IMG/VR virus record: IMGVR_UViG_3300036846_000020
Span: 1 to 37,307 of that record
Origin: a virus
Length of the DNA stretch: 37,307 nucleotides
Strand: one strand, 5' to 3'
This document shows, piece after piece, positions 30,308-36,863 of the stretch. The position numbers and the translations under genes were made by a program. Within the stretch, counting starts at the first letter, position 1; each line of letters opens with the position of its first letter. A model generated the notes under the pieces. The model was not told the DNA's origin, searched no databases, and saw only the letters and a program-made list of their open reading frames with translations.

Positions 30308-30653
30308 AGATCAGGCACTGCCGGGGATGCCCGTGCCCGCTGAGCCACGCGAGCCGCCGTACGACGAACTGAGCCAGCTCGCGATCCAGTTGCGATGCGA
30401 GCACTGCAAGGCGATCACGGGCCAGTGGTGCAAGACGCGCAGCGGGCACTACGCGGGGCATCTGCACGCCGCGCGAATGCTCGTCGTGCAGTCGATCTTC
30501 TGGCTCGGCTTCGAGCACGGGCACGTCGCGGGCGTCGAGCAGCGCGTGCTTCGCGAGGCCGACGAGCGGACGTGCGAGAACTGTGGGAACGACGACGCGT
30601 CGTACGTCGTCTGCAGCGACTGCATGGTGAGCATCCCCGAGGCGGCGTCATGA
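30294..30653 (+). CDS. Zinc-finger protein, relative of the preceding gene
   Basis: A 119-residue protein (ATG 30294; an in-frame TTG lies one codon before). Residues about 34-60 (CEHCKAITGQWC, then a His-rich HLHAAR) repeat the C-x2-C-x6-C plus His-Ala-Arg pattern of the upstream protein. The C-terminus has two further Cys pairs (CENC and CSDC). The middle helix WLGFEHGHVAG is unusual. Probably nucleic-acid-binding. Ends in an ATGA overlap with the methyltransferase. Confidence 0.7.
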   Translation: MTPTEDQALPGMPVPAEPREPPYDELSQLAIQLRCEHCKAITGQWCKTRSGHYAGHLHAARMLVVQSIFWLGFEHGHVAGVEQRVLREADERTCENCGNDDASYVVCSDCMVSIPEAAS

Positions 30654-31372
30654 GGCTGCTCGATCTGTACTGCGGCGAGGGCGGCGCAGCAGTCGGCTAC
30701 GCCCGAGCGGGCTTCACGGTCACGGGCGTCGACCATCGACGCACAGCGGGGCGGTACTTCCCGTTCACGTTCATCGCTGACGACGCGATCGAGTACGCGA
30801 AGCAGTACGCGCACGAGTACGACGTGATCCATGCGAGCCCGCCGTGCCAGCGACACACGCAAGGGCTGACAGCGACGAAGAGCAGCAACGGCGACGGCGT
30901 GCGCGCAGTGCGTCGAGCAGCGCCGTCCCAGATCGCGGCGATCCGTGACGTGCTGATCGCGTCGGGCAAGCCGTACGTGATCGAGAACGTGCCGCGTGCG
31001 CCGCTGTACGACCCGATCGTGCTGTGCGGCACGATGTTCGGTCTGTCGACGTACGACGACGACGACACGCTGCTGCTGCTGCAGCGTCATCGTCTCTTCG
31101 AGTCGAACGTCGTGCTGTTCTCGCCGAGCGAGTGCCGTCACCCAGCGGGCGCGCAGTGGGCAGGCGTGTACGACGGTGCTCGTCACGACAAGGACGCTGC
31201 GCGCTTCGAGCGACGCGGCGGCTACGTCCCGAGCAGAGCGAAGCAGTTCGAACTGATGGGCATCGACTGGCACATGACGACGCAGGGTCTGTTCCAGGCG
31301 ATCCCACCCGACTACACGATGCACGTCGGCTCGCTGCTGATGCAGTACGTGCTGCGCGAACTGAGCGACTGA
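30650..31372 (+). CDS. DNA cytosine-C5 methyltransferase
   Basis: A 240-residue C5 methyltransferase. Motif I LDLYCGEGGAAVGY (SAM binding) at 4-17, motif IV SPPCQ with catalytic Cys66, motif VI IENVP at 111-115 and the QRHRLFE motif VIII are all present. It is short for the class, with a small target-recognition region, as in other phage versions. It would methylate cytosines in a sequence not predictable from here, probably to protect phage DNA from host restriction. No restriction endonuclease gene is adjacent. Its stop overlaps the next ATG at TGATG. Confidence 0.93.
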   Translation: MRLLDLYCGEGGAAVGYARAGFTVTGVDHRRTAGRYFPFTFIADDAIEYAKQYAHEYDVIHASPPCQRHTQGLTATKSSNGDGVRAVRRAAPSQIAAIRDVLIASGKPYVIENVPRAPLYDPIVLCGTMFGLSTYDDDDTLLLLQRHRLFESNVVLFSPSECRHPAGAQWAGVYDGARHDKDAARFERRGGYVPSRAKQFELMGIDWHMTTQGLFQAIPPDYTMHVGSLLMQYVLRELSD

Positions 31373-32004
31373 TGAAGCCGCGTTCGCTGCTGTACGCCGA
31401 GCAGCGGCTGCGCGTCGCGCTCGACGCGGGTGACGTCACGACGATCGACGTCTTCAGCGATCTGGTCGACATGCTCGACGAACTTCAGCGCGCGCCCACA
31501 CCGGCACTCGGCGACGCTGCGATGTGGTACGCGCAGCACGGGCTGCACGTCTTCCCGCTGCTGCCGCGCAGCAAGCGGCCCTTCGAGGGCAGTCACGGTC
31601 TGCACGACGCAACGTGCGCCAGCTCGCAAGTCGCGCAGTGGTGGGGCGAGCGACCCGACGCGAACATCGGGCTCGCGACGGGCATCGTCGTCGACGTCAT
31701 CGACATCGACGGCGAGCAAGGCGAGCGCGCGATGCTCGACGTGCTCGCGATGCACCCGACATGGCTCAGCGACGCGCTCGGCATCGTCAGCACGCCGCGA
31801 CCGGGCGGGCGGCACTTCTATGTGCCCGTCAGCGGGCACGGCAACAGCGCGAGCGACGAACTCGATCACATCGACTACCGAGGGCGCGGCGGGTACGTCG
31901 TCGCACCCCCGAGCGCTGTCGACGAGCCGACGTACAGCGGCACGTACGTCTGGCATCGACTGCTCGACGTCTCTGCTCTTGCGCGAGTCACGAGCGCGAC
32001 ATGA
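31372..32004 (+). CDS. Stand-alone primase-polymerase (Prim-Pol) domain
   Basis: A 210-residue protein that matches the N-terminal domain of bifunctional DNA primase/polymerases. It has HGLHVFPLLPRSKRP, then a W-rich segment, the acidic DVIDIDG (Asp111, Asp113), TPRPGGRHFY with catalytic-type His148, and IDYRGRGGYVVAPPS. In most phages this is joined to a primase C-terminal and helicase region. Here the gene ends and the matching C-terminal region lies 1.6 kb away at 33586. It would make primers or fill in DNA. It is the last gene of the rightward early operon. Confidence 0.85.
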   Translation: MKPRSLLYAEQRLRVALDAGDVTTIDVFSDLVDMLDELQRAPTPALGDAAMWYAQHGLHVFPLLPRSKRPFEGSHGLHDATCASSQVAQWWGERPDANIGLATGIVVDVIDIDGEQGERAMLDVLAMHPTWLSDALGIVSTPRPGGRHFYVPVSGHGNSASDELDHIDYRGRGGYVVAPPSAVDEPTYSGTYVWHRLLDVSALARVTSAT

Positions 32005-32021
32005 GCGCACGCAGAGACAGC

Positions 32022-32055
32022 GAAGCCGCTGACGCGTATGTGCGTCAGCGGCTTC
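32022..32055. terminator. Terminator hairpin after the Prim-Pol gene
   Basis: A perfect 14-bp stem (GAAGCCGCTGACGC at 32022-32035 with 32042-32055) and a 6-base loop. It lies between the rightward early operon and the convergent leftward island and should end both. The rightward ATG at 32001 overlapping the Prim-Pol stop opens into this hairpin and is not taken as a gene. Confidence 0.85.
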
Positions 32056-32068
32056 GCGCTGCAGGCGA

Positions 32069-32088
32069 CGGGAGGATCGTCCCTCCCG
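32069..32088. terminator. Second hairpin between the convergent operons
   Basis: CGGGAGG (32069-32075) pairs with CCTCCCG (32082-32088), six-base loop. It is weaker than its neighbour but probably adds to termination of the leftward transcript. Confidence 0.5.
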
Positions 32089-32113
32089 CGCCCTCATGGG
32101 TGCGTGCGTGTGA

Positions 32114-32317
32114 TCAGTCGACGGCCTCACGAGCGAGCGCCAGACGCGCTTCGAGTCGATCGTGCTTCGCGATGTACGCGTCGACAGCAGCACGCACGAC
32201 GTCGCTGATCGTCTCGTCGCACTCGTCAGCGATCTGCTTTGCGCGGTCCCACTGCTCGCGATCGACCTTCACGTTTCGCGACACGAGCGCGACGCGCCCG
32301 CTGGGCAACTTGGGCAC
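32114..32317 (-). CDS. Ribbon-helix-helix regulator
   Basis: A 67-residue leftward protein. GTG 32317 is chosen because it follows the stop of the upstream leftward gene by four bases and a GGGGGTGA purine run lies just before it. The sequence VALVSRNVKVDREQWDRA is a strand and helix, then CDETISDVVRAAVDAYIAKH a helix, the pattern of CopG/Arc-type ribbon-helix-helix DNA-binding proteins. It is the last gene of the leftward island and may repress that island through the palindromes upstream of 33473. Confidence 0.78.
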   Translation of the reverse strand: MPKLPSGRVALVSRNVKVDREQWDRAKQIADECDETISDVVRAAVDAYIAKHDRLEARLALAREAVD

Positions 32318-32321
32318 GTCG

Positions 32322-32843
32322 TCACCCCCGCTCGTCGACGAGCGCGATGCCCGCGTTGCGCACGTCATGATCAGCGACCCACGCGCTGAGCAGTTCAGCG
32401 TCAGCGGCGATCTGCTCGTCGCTGTACTCGCTCTGCTCGGCGAGCACCTTGCGCACGGGCAGTTCGCTCAGATCGACGTCGACCGTCACGAAGTCGCCGT
32501 GCTCGATCGTGACGACGACGGGCAGTCCGATCACGTACTCGCGACGCTCGGGCAGCGGCAGCAACTCCCAGCACCACGCGAACGCGCCGAGCGAGTACAG
32601 CCCGTCGTCGTCGGGGCGGTACGTCTCTTGCTCCAAAGCGAAGTTGTCTGTGACGACGAGCAGCCCGTCGTCGTCGAACGTGTACGTCAGCGCTTCGTCG
32701 CCGAGCGCATCGAGCACAGTGACGACCGCCCACGCGTCGATGCGCGGGATCAGCCAGCCGTTCCAGCGCTGGTCTGTGCGGTACTCGCCCTCGACGGCGA
32801 TCGTCCCGCTGAAGCCGATGCGGCCTTGTGTCCAGTCGATCAT
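32322..32843 (-). CDS. Leftward protein of unknown function
   Basis: A 173-residue acidic protein with a GGAG ribosome site eight bases before ATG. It has a beta-rich first half with Trp and Tyr pairs (WNGWLIPRIDAW) and a second half rich in Asp/Glu/Val (ITIEHGDFVTVDVDLSELP-like alternation). It ends with a charged helix. No domain is recognised. It lies between a zinc-binding gene and a ribbon-helix-helix gene, so it may belong to a regulatory or defence-like island. Confidence 0.7.
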   Translation of the reverse strand: MIDWTQGRIGFSGTIAVEGEYRTDQRWNGWLIPRIDAWAVVTVLDALGDEALTYTFDDDGLLVVTDNFALEQETYRPDDDGLYSLGAFAWCWELLPLPERREYVIGLPVVVTIEHGDFVTVDVDLSELPVRKVLAEQSEYSDEQIAADAELLSAWVADHDVRNAGIALVDERG

Positions 32844-32846
32844 GGC

Positions 32847-33473
32847 TCAGGCTCCCGTCACGCTGAAGTTGCCGACGCGAGCGCCGTTCGTGTCGAACAG
32901 CACGGCGCTGTCCTCGCCCTCGTCGAGACGGTCGATCACGCGCTGCAGCAGACGACGAACTTCAGCGGGCGCGTTGCACTGCATCGCGTCGCTGTCACTG
33001 ATGTTGATCGCGATGTTCAGCAGTTGCGTGGGCGCGCTGTCGTCGGGCTCGCCGATCGTGTCGTCGTCGTTCCACTGCTCGCCGTGGGCGGCTGCGAACT
33101 CGGGCGACTTCTCGTCGATGATCGAGTCGCAGAACTCGCAGCGACCGGCGATCGGGGTGCCGCTCTGCTGGCAGACGGGGCAGACGCGAGTGACGATGCG
33201 CGCTTCGACGCCCATCAGTTCAGCGCCGCGCGTGTACAGACGCTCGACGTCGGTCTTCCACTGACGCAGCGTCTCGATGTCGTACTCGGCGCTGATGATG
33301 CGATCGCTCGTGTCGTGCTCGATCAGCCACGAGACGAGTTCGCCCTTCTCGCGGGCGATCTGCCAGTCGGTCGACTGCTCGGTCGTCATGCCCACGGGGC
33401 GAGACGTGCCGCAGCTCGGGCAGTTGTCGGCCTCGAAGGCGGGGTGCTGGGTGCAGCGGGTGGTGCTGTTCAT
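32847..33473 (-). CDS. Leftward zinc-binding protein
   Basis: A 208-residue protein. ATG 33473 is favoured because GAGATAGGAACTC (33479-33491 on the minus strand) precedes it; a longer frame from 33587 would cross the palindromes. An N-terminal zinc site is formed by CTQH and CPSC. A second pair of Cys pairs (CPVC and CEFC) lies near residues 100-120. The middle has a helix with RIISAEYDIETLRQW. The C-terminus contains an acidic stretch and a helix AEVRRLLQRVIDRL. Probably nucleic-acid-binding. It heads the leftward island. Confidence 0.72.
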   Translation of the reverse strand: MNSTTRCTQHPAFEADNCPSCGTSRPVGMTTEQSTDWQIAREKGELVSWLIEHDTSDRIISAEYDIETLRQWKTDVERLYTRGAELMGVEARIVTRVCPVCQQSGTPIAGRCEFCDSIIDEKSPEFAAAHGEQWNDDDTIGEPDDSAPTQLLNIAINISDSDAMQCNAPAEVRRLLQRVIDRLDEGEDSAVLFDTNGARVGNFSVTGA

Positions 33474-33505
33474 GTCGCGAGTTCCTATCTCGTGGGCGCT
33501 CTGTT

Positions 33506-33522
33506 TGAACGCTTCGCGTTCA
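33506..33522. promoter_or_regulatory. Palindromic operator TGAACGC-TTC-GCGTTCA
   Basis: 7-base arms at 33506-33512 and 33516-33522. It lies upstream of the leftward zinc gene and abuts a minus-strand TACGAT (plus 33522-33527), a plausible -10. A protein here would block the promoter. Confidence 0.65.
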
Positions 33523-33536
33523 TCGTACACCCGAAA

Positions 33537-33558
33537 CGTGAATACGTTCGTATTCACG
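33537..33558. promoter_or_regulatory. Perfect 10-base-arm palindrome, second operator
   Basis: CGTGAATACG (33537-33546), two T residues, and its exact complement (33549-33558). It lies between the leftward zinc gene and the rightward primase/helicase and covers the -35 region expected for the leftward promoter. It may regulate both divergent units. Confidence 0.72.
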
Positions 33559-33585
33559 CGATCTTGAACGTGTGGGGCCGCGCAC

Positions 33586-35298
33586 ATGACTGATCACGAC
33601 GAGCAGCCGCCCGACGAGCCGCTGAGCAGCGGCGAGTTCATGTACCAGCGCGCGCAGCGCATCAAGCGCGAGCGAGAAGAGCGGGAACGTGCGCAGGCGT
33701 CGCAGGGATCGCCCCTGCCGCCCCCGCAGACGGCGAGCGTGTCAGACATCAGCGAGAAGCGGCGCAGCGCGTGGGTCGACTGGATGCTCGATCGAGCAGT
33801 CGAGCGGCTGAGCGCAGCGAGCGAGGGCAGTCGCAACGATGAACTGAACACGGTCGCCTTCACGCTCGGCGGGATCGTTCATCTTGGGCTCGACGACGTG
33901 CGTGCTCGACAGGCGCTGTACGACTGCGCGCTGTCGATCGGGCTGACGAAGCGCGAGAGCAAGCGCACGATCCAGAGCGGCTTCAGTGCGGGCGGGTCGA
34001 AGCCGCTGCACCCGATGCTCGCTGAGCGCGCGCTGCTGAACGGCAGTGTCGAGTGGGACGTCGACGCTCTGGTCGGCTTCTGGTCGGCGCGCCCGATCCT
34101 GCAGCACATCTTCGACTATGCGAAGAGCAGGCGTACGTCGCCGTGGGCCGTGCTCGGGGTCGAGCTGGCACGCGTCATCGCTCGGGTGCCGCCGACGCTG
34201 ATGCTGCCGCCGTTCGTCGGCGGGTACGGCTCGCTGAACATCTTCGTCGCACTCGTCGGGCTCAGCGGCGCGGGCAAGGGCGGCGCAGAGCGAGCAGCGC
34301 AAGATGCGATCGGCATGGAGCACGTCGCGACGGCGAGCGTGGGCAGCGGCGAAGGGCTCGTGCACTCCTACGTGAAGCGCGATCGCAAGGGCGAGCAGCA
34401 GTCGATCACTGAGCACATGCTGTTCAGCGTCCCCGAGATTGACACGCTGACAGCGGTCGGCCAGCGAACGGGCGCGACGCTGCTGCCTGAACTTCGTCGA
34501 GCATGGTCGGGCGAAGCGCTCGGGTTCGCCTACGCCGACCCGACGAAGCGACTGCGCGTCGAGACGTACCGGCTCGCGCTGATCTTGGGCGTGCAGCCGG
34601 GGCGGGCGAAGGCGCTGCTCGACGACGCAGACGGCGGCACGCCGCAGCGGTTCATCTGGCTGCCAGCGAACGACCGCGACGCGCCCGAAGTTGCGCCGTC
34701 GACGCCCGATCCCGAGTGGTGGGACTGCCCGAACGTGCTCGCAGCTCGGCGTGAGGGCATGTACTCGGTGCCCATGATGGGCGTCTGCGATCTTGCCGCG
34801 AAGACGATCGACGACGCGGCGCTCGCACGACTGCGCGGGGAGACTGAAGCGCTCGACGGGCATCTGCTGTACGCGCAACTGAAGACAGCAGCGGCGCTCG
34901 CGCTGCTCGACAAGCGGCTCGACATCAGCGAAGAGGACTGGCTGCTCGCCGACGTGGTGATGCGGGTCAGCACTCGCACTCGCGAGCACGTCACTGCGGC
35001 GCTGCAGTCGTCGAGCAAGCAGCGCAACTTGACGCAGGCCGAGCGGTTCGCCGAACGCACGTTCATCGTCGCCGACAAGGCAGCAGAGCGAGACGCCGAC
35101 CACGAGCAGCGCGTCGTGCAGCGCATCGTGACGCTGCTGCAGGGCGGCTCTGTGATGACGCGCGCCGAACTTCATCGCGGGGTGCGGCACAACTATCGAC
35201 ACGCGTTCGACGTCGCGTTCGACGGGCTGCTGAGCGACGGCGTGCTGATGTCGATCGACGACGAGAAGGGTGTGACGCGCTATGCGTTCAAGGGCTGA
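33586..35298 (+). CDS. Primase/helicase-type ATPase carrying a Prim-Pol C-terminal region
   Basis: A 570-residue protein. Residues about 20-50 are Arg/Glu-rich and disordered. Residues about 83-139 (RNDELNTVAFTLGG, then RESKRTIQSGFSAG) match the region that follows the Prim-Pol domain in other primase-polymerases. Walker A GLSGAGKGG is at 225-233 and a Walker B-like SVPEIDTL follows at about 280-290, placing it among DUF3987-like replicative helicases or primases. The C-terminal 100 residues look like a winged helix. It probably unwinds DNA and works with the separate Prim-Pol gene at 31372. Confidence 0.8.
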   Translation: MTDHDEQPPDEPLSSGEFMYQRAQRIKREREERERAQASQGSPLPPPQTASVSDISEKRRSAWVDWMLDRAVERLSAASEGSRNDELNTVAFTLGGIVHLGLDDVRARQALYDCALSIGLTKRESKRTIQSGFSAGGSKPLHPMLAERALLNGSVEWDVDALVGFWSARPILQHIFDYAKSRRTSPWAVLGVELARVIARVPPTLMLPPFVGGYGSLNIFVALVGLSGAGKGGAERAAQDAIGMEHVATASVGSGEGLVHSYVKRDRKGEQQSITEHMLFSVPEIDTLTAVGQRTGATLLPELRRAWSGEALGFAYADPTKRLRVETYRLALILGVQPGRAKALLDDADGGTPQRFIWLPANDRDAPEVAPSTPDPEWWDCPNVLAARREGMYSVPMMGVCDLAAKTIDDAALARLRGETEALDGHLLYAQLKTAAALALLDKRLDISEEDWLLADVVMRVSTRTREHVTAALQSSSKQRNLTQAERFAERTFIVADKAAERDADHEQRVVQRIVTLLQGGSVMTRAELHRGVRHNYRHAFDVAFDGLLSDGVLMSIDDEKGVTRYAFKG

Positions 35299-35306
35299 TC
35301 GAGGGC

Positions 35307-35454
35307 GTGTACGTGTACGTGATCGTGTACTGCGACAAAACCTTCATCTGACGGCACATAAGGCTGTGGGCTTCTACACACACAACAACCGAACCCGCGT
35401 GATCAGCATGGGCGTGTTTTGTCACGGGGGCCGTACACACGTACACCCGTACAC
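35307..35454. other. GTGTAC repeat region, origin candidate
   Basis: The 171-base gap after the helicase gene has GTGTAC at 35307-35312, 35313-35318 and 35325-35330 on its left, and the complement GTACAC at 35433-35438, 35441-35446 and 35449-35454 at an 8-base period on its right. Between them lies a comparatively AT- and CA-rich stretch (about 35335-35390). Arrays of short repeats flanking AT-richer DNA beside a helicase gene suggest an origin or regulatory array. Confidence 0.5.
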
Positions 35455-35469
35455 GGCAGCGGGCACGTC

Positions 35470-36270
35470 ATGACGTCGACGTGCGTGTGCGGGTCAGCAC
35501 GAGCAGATGATCGATTCATCTGCCCGTCGTGCGTCGCTGACATCAGCACGGCGCTGGGCAGCGTGCCGACCGTGGCTCATGAACTCGTGATCACGCTGAG
35601 CAAGCAGCAGCGGTTCAGCGATGCGCTGCTTGTCGCGTACCGAGCGAATGGGTTCCCGTTCGACGTCGCAGCGAGCGACGCGCTGCATCGTCTGCGCTCC
35701 GAGCTGGTGACGCTCGTGCGCCTGTGCATCGAAGAGAAGGTGCGCGCGAGCATCGTCGACGGGGTACGTGAACCGCATGACACGCTCGCGTCGATGTCGC
35801 ACTGGCTGCTCGCTCGGGTCGACGGCATGTCGACGATGCTCTGGGCTGACGACGCGCTGATCATCGTGAAGATCGTCGAGCAGTGCGAGGGCGTGATCGA
35901 CCGACCCGTCGAGCGTTCGTACGCGGGGCCGTGCGACACATGCGGGCACGACATCTTCGTCGAGCACGGGCAGCCGACGATCGAGTGCGCGGCGTGCGGG
36001 CGTGTCTACGATCTGCAGACGCGGCGCGACTGGCTGCTGCACGTGGTCGCTGACCGACTCGCGACAGCGCCCGAGATAGCGCGAGCGCTGTCGAGTCTGT
36101 CGATGCCGATCACGCACGATCTGATCAGGCAGTGGCGGCATCGCGGACGTCTGCAGCCGCGAGCGAAAGACAGGCGTGGGGTGCCGCTGTACCGGGTGGG
36201 CGACGTCATCGATCTGCTCGCTGATCGGGCACGCGAGCAGCATCGACGCGCCGTTGGGGGTGGGGCTTGA
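35470..36270 (+). CDS. Zinc-ribbon protein with MerR-like HTH
   Basis: A 266-residue protein. ATG 35470 is preferred to an in-frame start at 35419 inside the repeat array. An N-terminal Cys set (CVCG, CPSC) and a mid-protein set (CDTCG and CAACG) give two zinc ribbons. The last 60 residues (ATAPEIARALSSL, then DLIRQWRHRGRL and RGVPLYRVGDVIDLLADRA) are a MerR/excisionase-like helix-turn-helix. Similar proteins occur in actinophages near the end of early operons. It could be a regulator of late genes or a recombination directionality factor; this is inference. Confidence 0.72.
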   Translation: MTSTCVCGSARADDRFICPSCVADISTALGSVPTVAHELVITLSKQQRFSDALLVAYRANGFPFDVAASDALHRLRSELVTLVRLCIEEKVRASIVDGVREPHDTLASMSHWLLARVDGMSTMLWADDALIIVKIVEQCEGVIDRPVERSYAGPCDTCGHDIFVEHGQPTIECAACGRVYDLQTRRDWLLHVVADRLATAPEIARALSSLSMPITHDLIRQWRHRGRLQPRAKDRRGVPLYRVGDVIDLLADRAREQHRRAVGGGA

Positions 36271-36272
36271 TC

Positions 36273-36410
36273 ATGTGCCCGTGCGGCTGTCACACTGATC
36301 TGCAGGCGATCACTGCTGCGCTCGACCCGAGACGACGCTGCAGCAGGCGTCGTCTTCGAGGCCCGTTGCCGGTTGAGTTCCTATCTCCTCCCCAACGGGC
36401 TTCGTCATGA
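36273..36410 (+). CDS. Possible 45-residue Cys-rich peptide
   Basis: ATG 36273 to TGA 36410, ending in an ATGA overlap with the HNH gene. It starts MCPCGCH and ends in an Arg-rich region. The overlap favours translation. However, two strong hairpins fall inside this frame, so the region may instead be a non-coding leader. Confidence 0.35.
   Translation: MCPCGCHTDLQAITAALDPRRRCSRRRLRGPLPVEFLSPPQRASS
36330..36355 (+). terminator. Hairpin before the HNH gene
   Basis: AGACGACGC (36330-36338) pairs with 36347-36355 over an 8-base loop, followed by TCGAGG. It follows the zinc/MerR-like gene and could be a terminator or processing site. No T-run is present. Confidence 0.5.
36357..36404. promoter_or_regulatory. 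Stem-loop that carries an orphan GAGATAGGAACTC motif
   Basis: CGAGGCCCGTTG (36357-36368) pairs with 36393-36404 with one G-T pair. The 24-base loop holds the exact minus-strand 13-mer GAGATAGGAACTC (36375-36387) that also lies before the gene at 33473. No start codon follows it within a usable distance on the minus strand. Confidence 0.55.
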
Positions 36411-36742
36411 GCCCGAGCCGACCGGGCCGCATCTGCCCGCGCTGTCACGCCGTGATCACGGCGCGCTCGTGCCCGTCGTGCTACCCCGCATGGTCGACGA
36501 GCAGCCGTCGAGGCTCGACGCGAGCATGGCGCACGCTGCGGGTCTACGTCTTCGCTGAACAGTCGGGCATCTGCGCCGTCGAGGGCTGCACCGAGCTGGC
36601 GGATGAACTCGACCACATCGTGAGCACGGCACGCGGCGGCGGCGACGAGCGGTCGAACGTCTGGGGCCTGTGCGAGACACATCACGCCGAGAAGACGGCG
36701 CACGAGTCGCGCGGCAGCCTCCCGACATGGATGACGGGGTAG
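36407..36742 (+). CDS. HNH endonuclease
   Basis: A 111-residue HNH nuclease. The core has ICAVEGCTE, then LDHIVSTARGG with the catalytic His, Asn in DERSNVWGLC and a closing HH in CETHH. Extra C-x2-C pairs at the N-terminus (CPRC and CPSC) likely bind zinc. HNH genes beside terminases are found in HK97-type phages, where they assist cos-DNA cleavage. Here the gene precedes ParB, ABC-GNAT and terminase across the join, so a packaging role is likely. Confidence 0.9.
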   Translation: MSPSRPGRICPRCHAVITARSCPSCYPAWSTSSRRGSTRAWRTLRVYVFAEQSGICAVEGCTELADELDHIVSTARGGGDERSNVWGLCETHHAEKTAHESRGSLPTWMTG

Positions 36743-36863
36743 GGGCGTCCATATCACCAGCGCAGGCGACGGGGACACCGCGCCGATAGCGCTGCTCGTG
36801 CCGGTCCCATCGATCGCGTTCGTATCGGGCGAACAGACGCCCGACCCATCGAAGAGAGCACAC
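36743..36863. promoter_or_regulatory. Intergenic region before the ParB-like gene
   Basis: A 121-base gap with one hairpin, TCGGGCG (36825-36831) with CGCCCGA (36838-36844). The ribosome site GAAGAGAG lies nine bases before the ParB ATG. Its position before the packaging genes makes it a candidate for the late promoter or cos region, but I see no clear -10/-35 or cos-type repeats. Confidence 0.45.

Noticed and set aside
32001-32113. ATG at 32001 overlapping the Prim-Pol stop (ATGA)
   Set aside because: The frame has no stop before the leftward genes and its first codons form the perfect 14-bp terminator stem at 32022-32055.
31524-33593. A 689-codon rightward open frame
   Set aside because: It runs through the Prim-Pol gene in another frame, through two terminator hairpins, and antisense to three well-formed leftward genes with ribosome sites and zinc or DNA-binding motifs. 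Long antisense frames are expected here because of the strong third-base G/C bias.
35282-35473. A 63-codon frame over the GTGTAC repeats
   Set aside because: It starts inside the helicase gene, encodes a low-complexity basic peptide and covers the repeat arrays; no good ribosome site.
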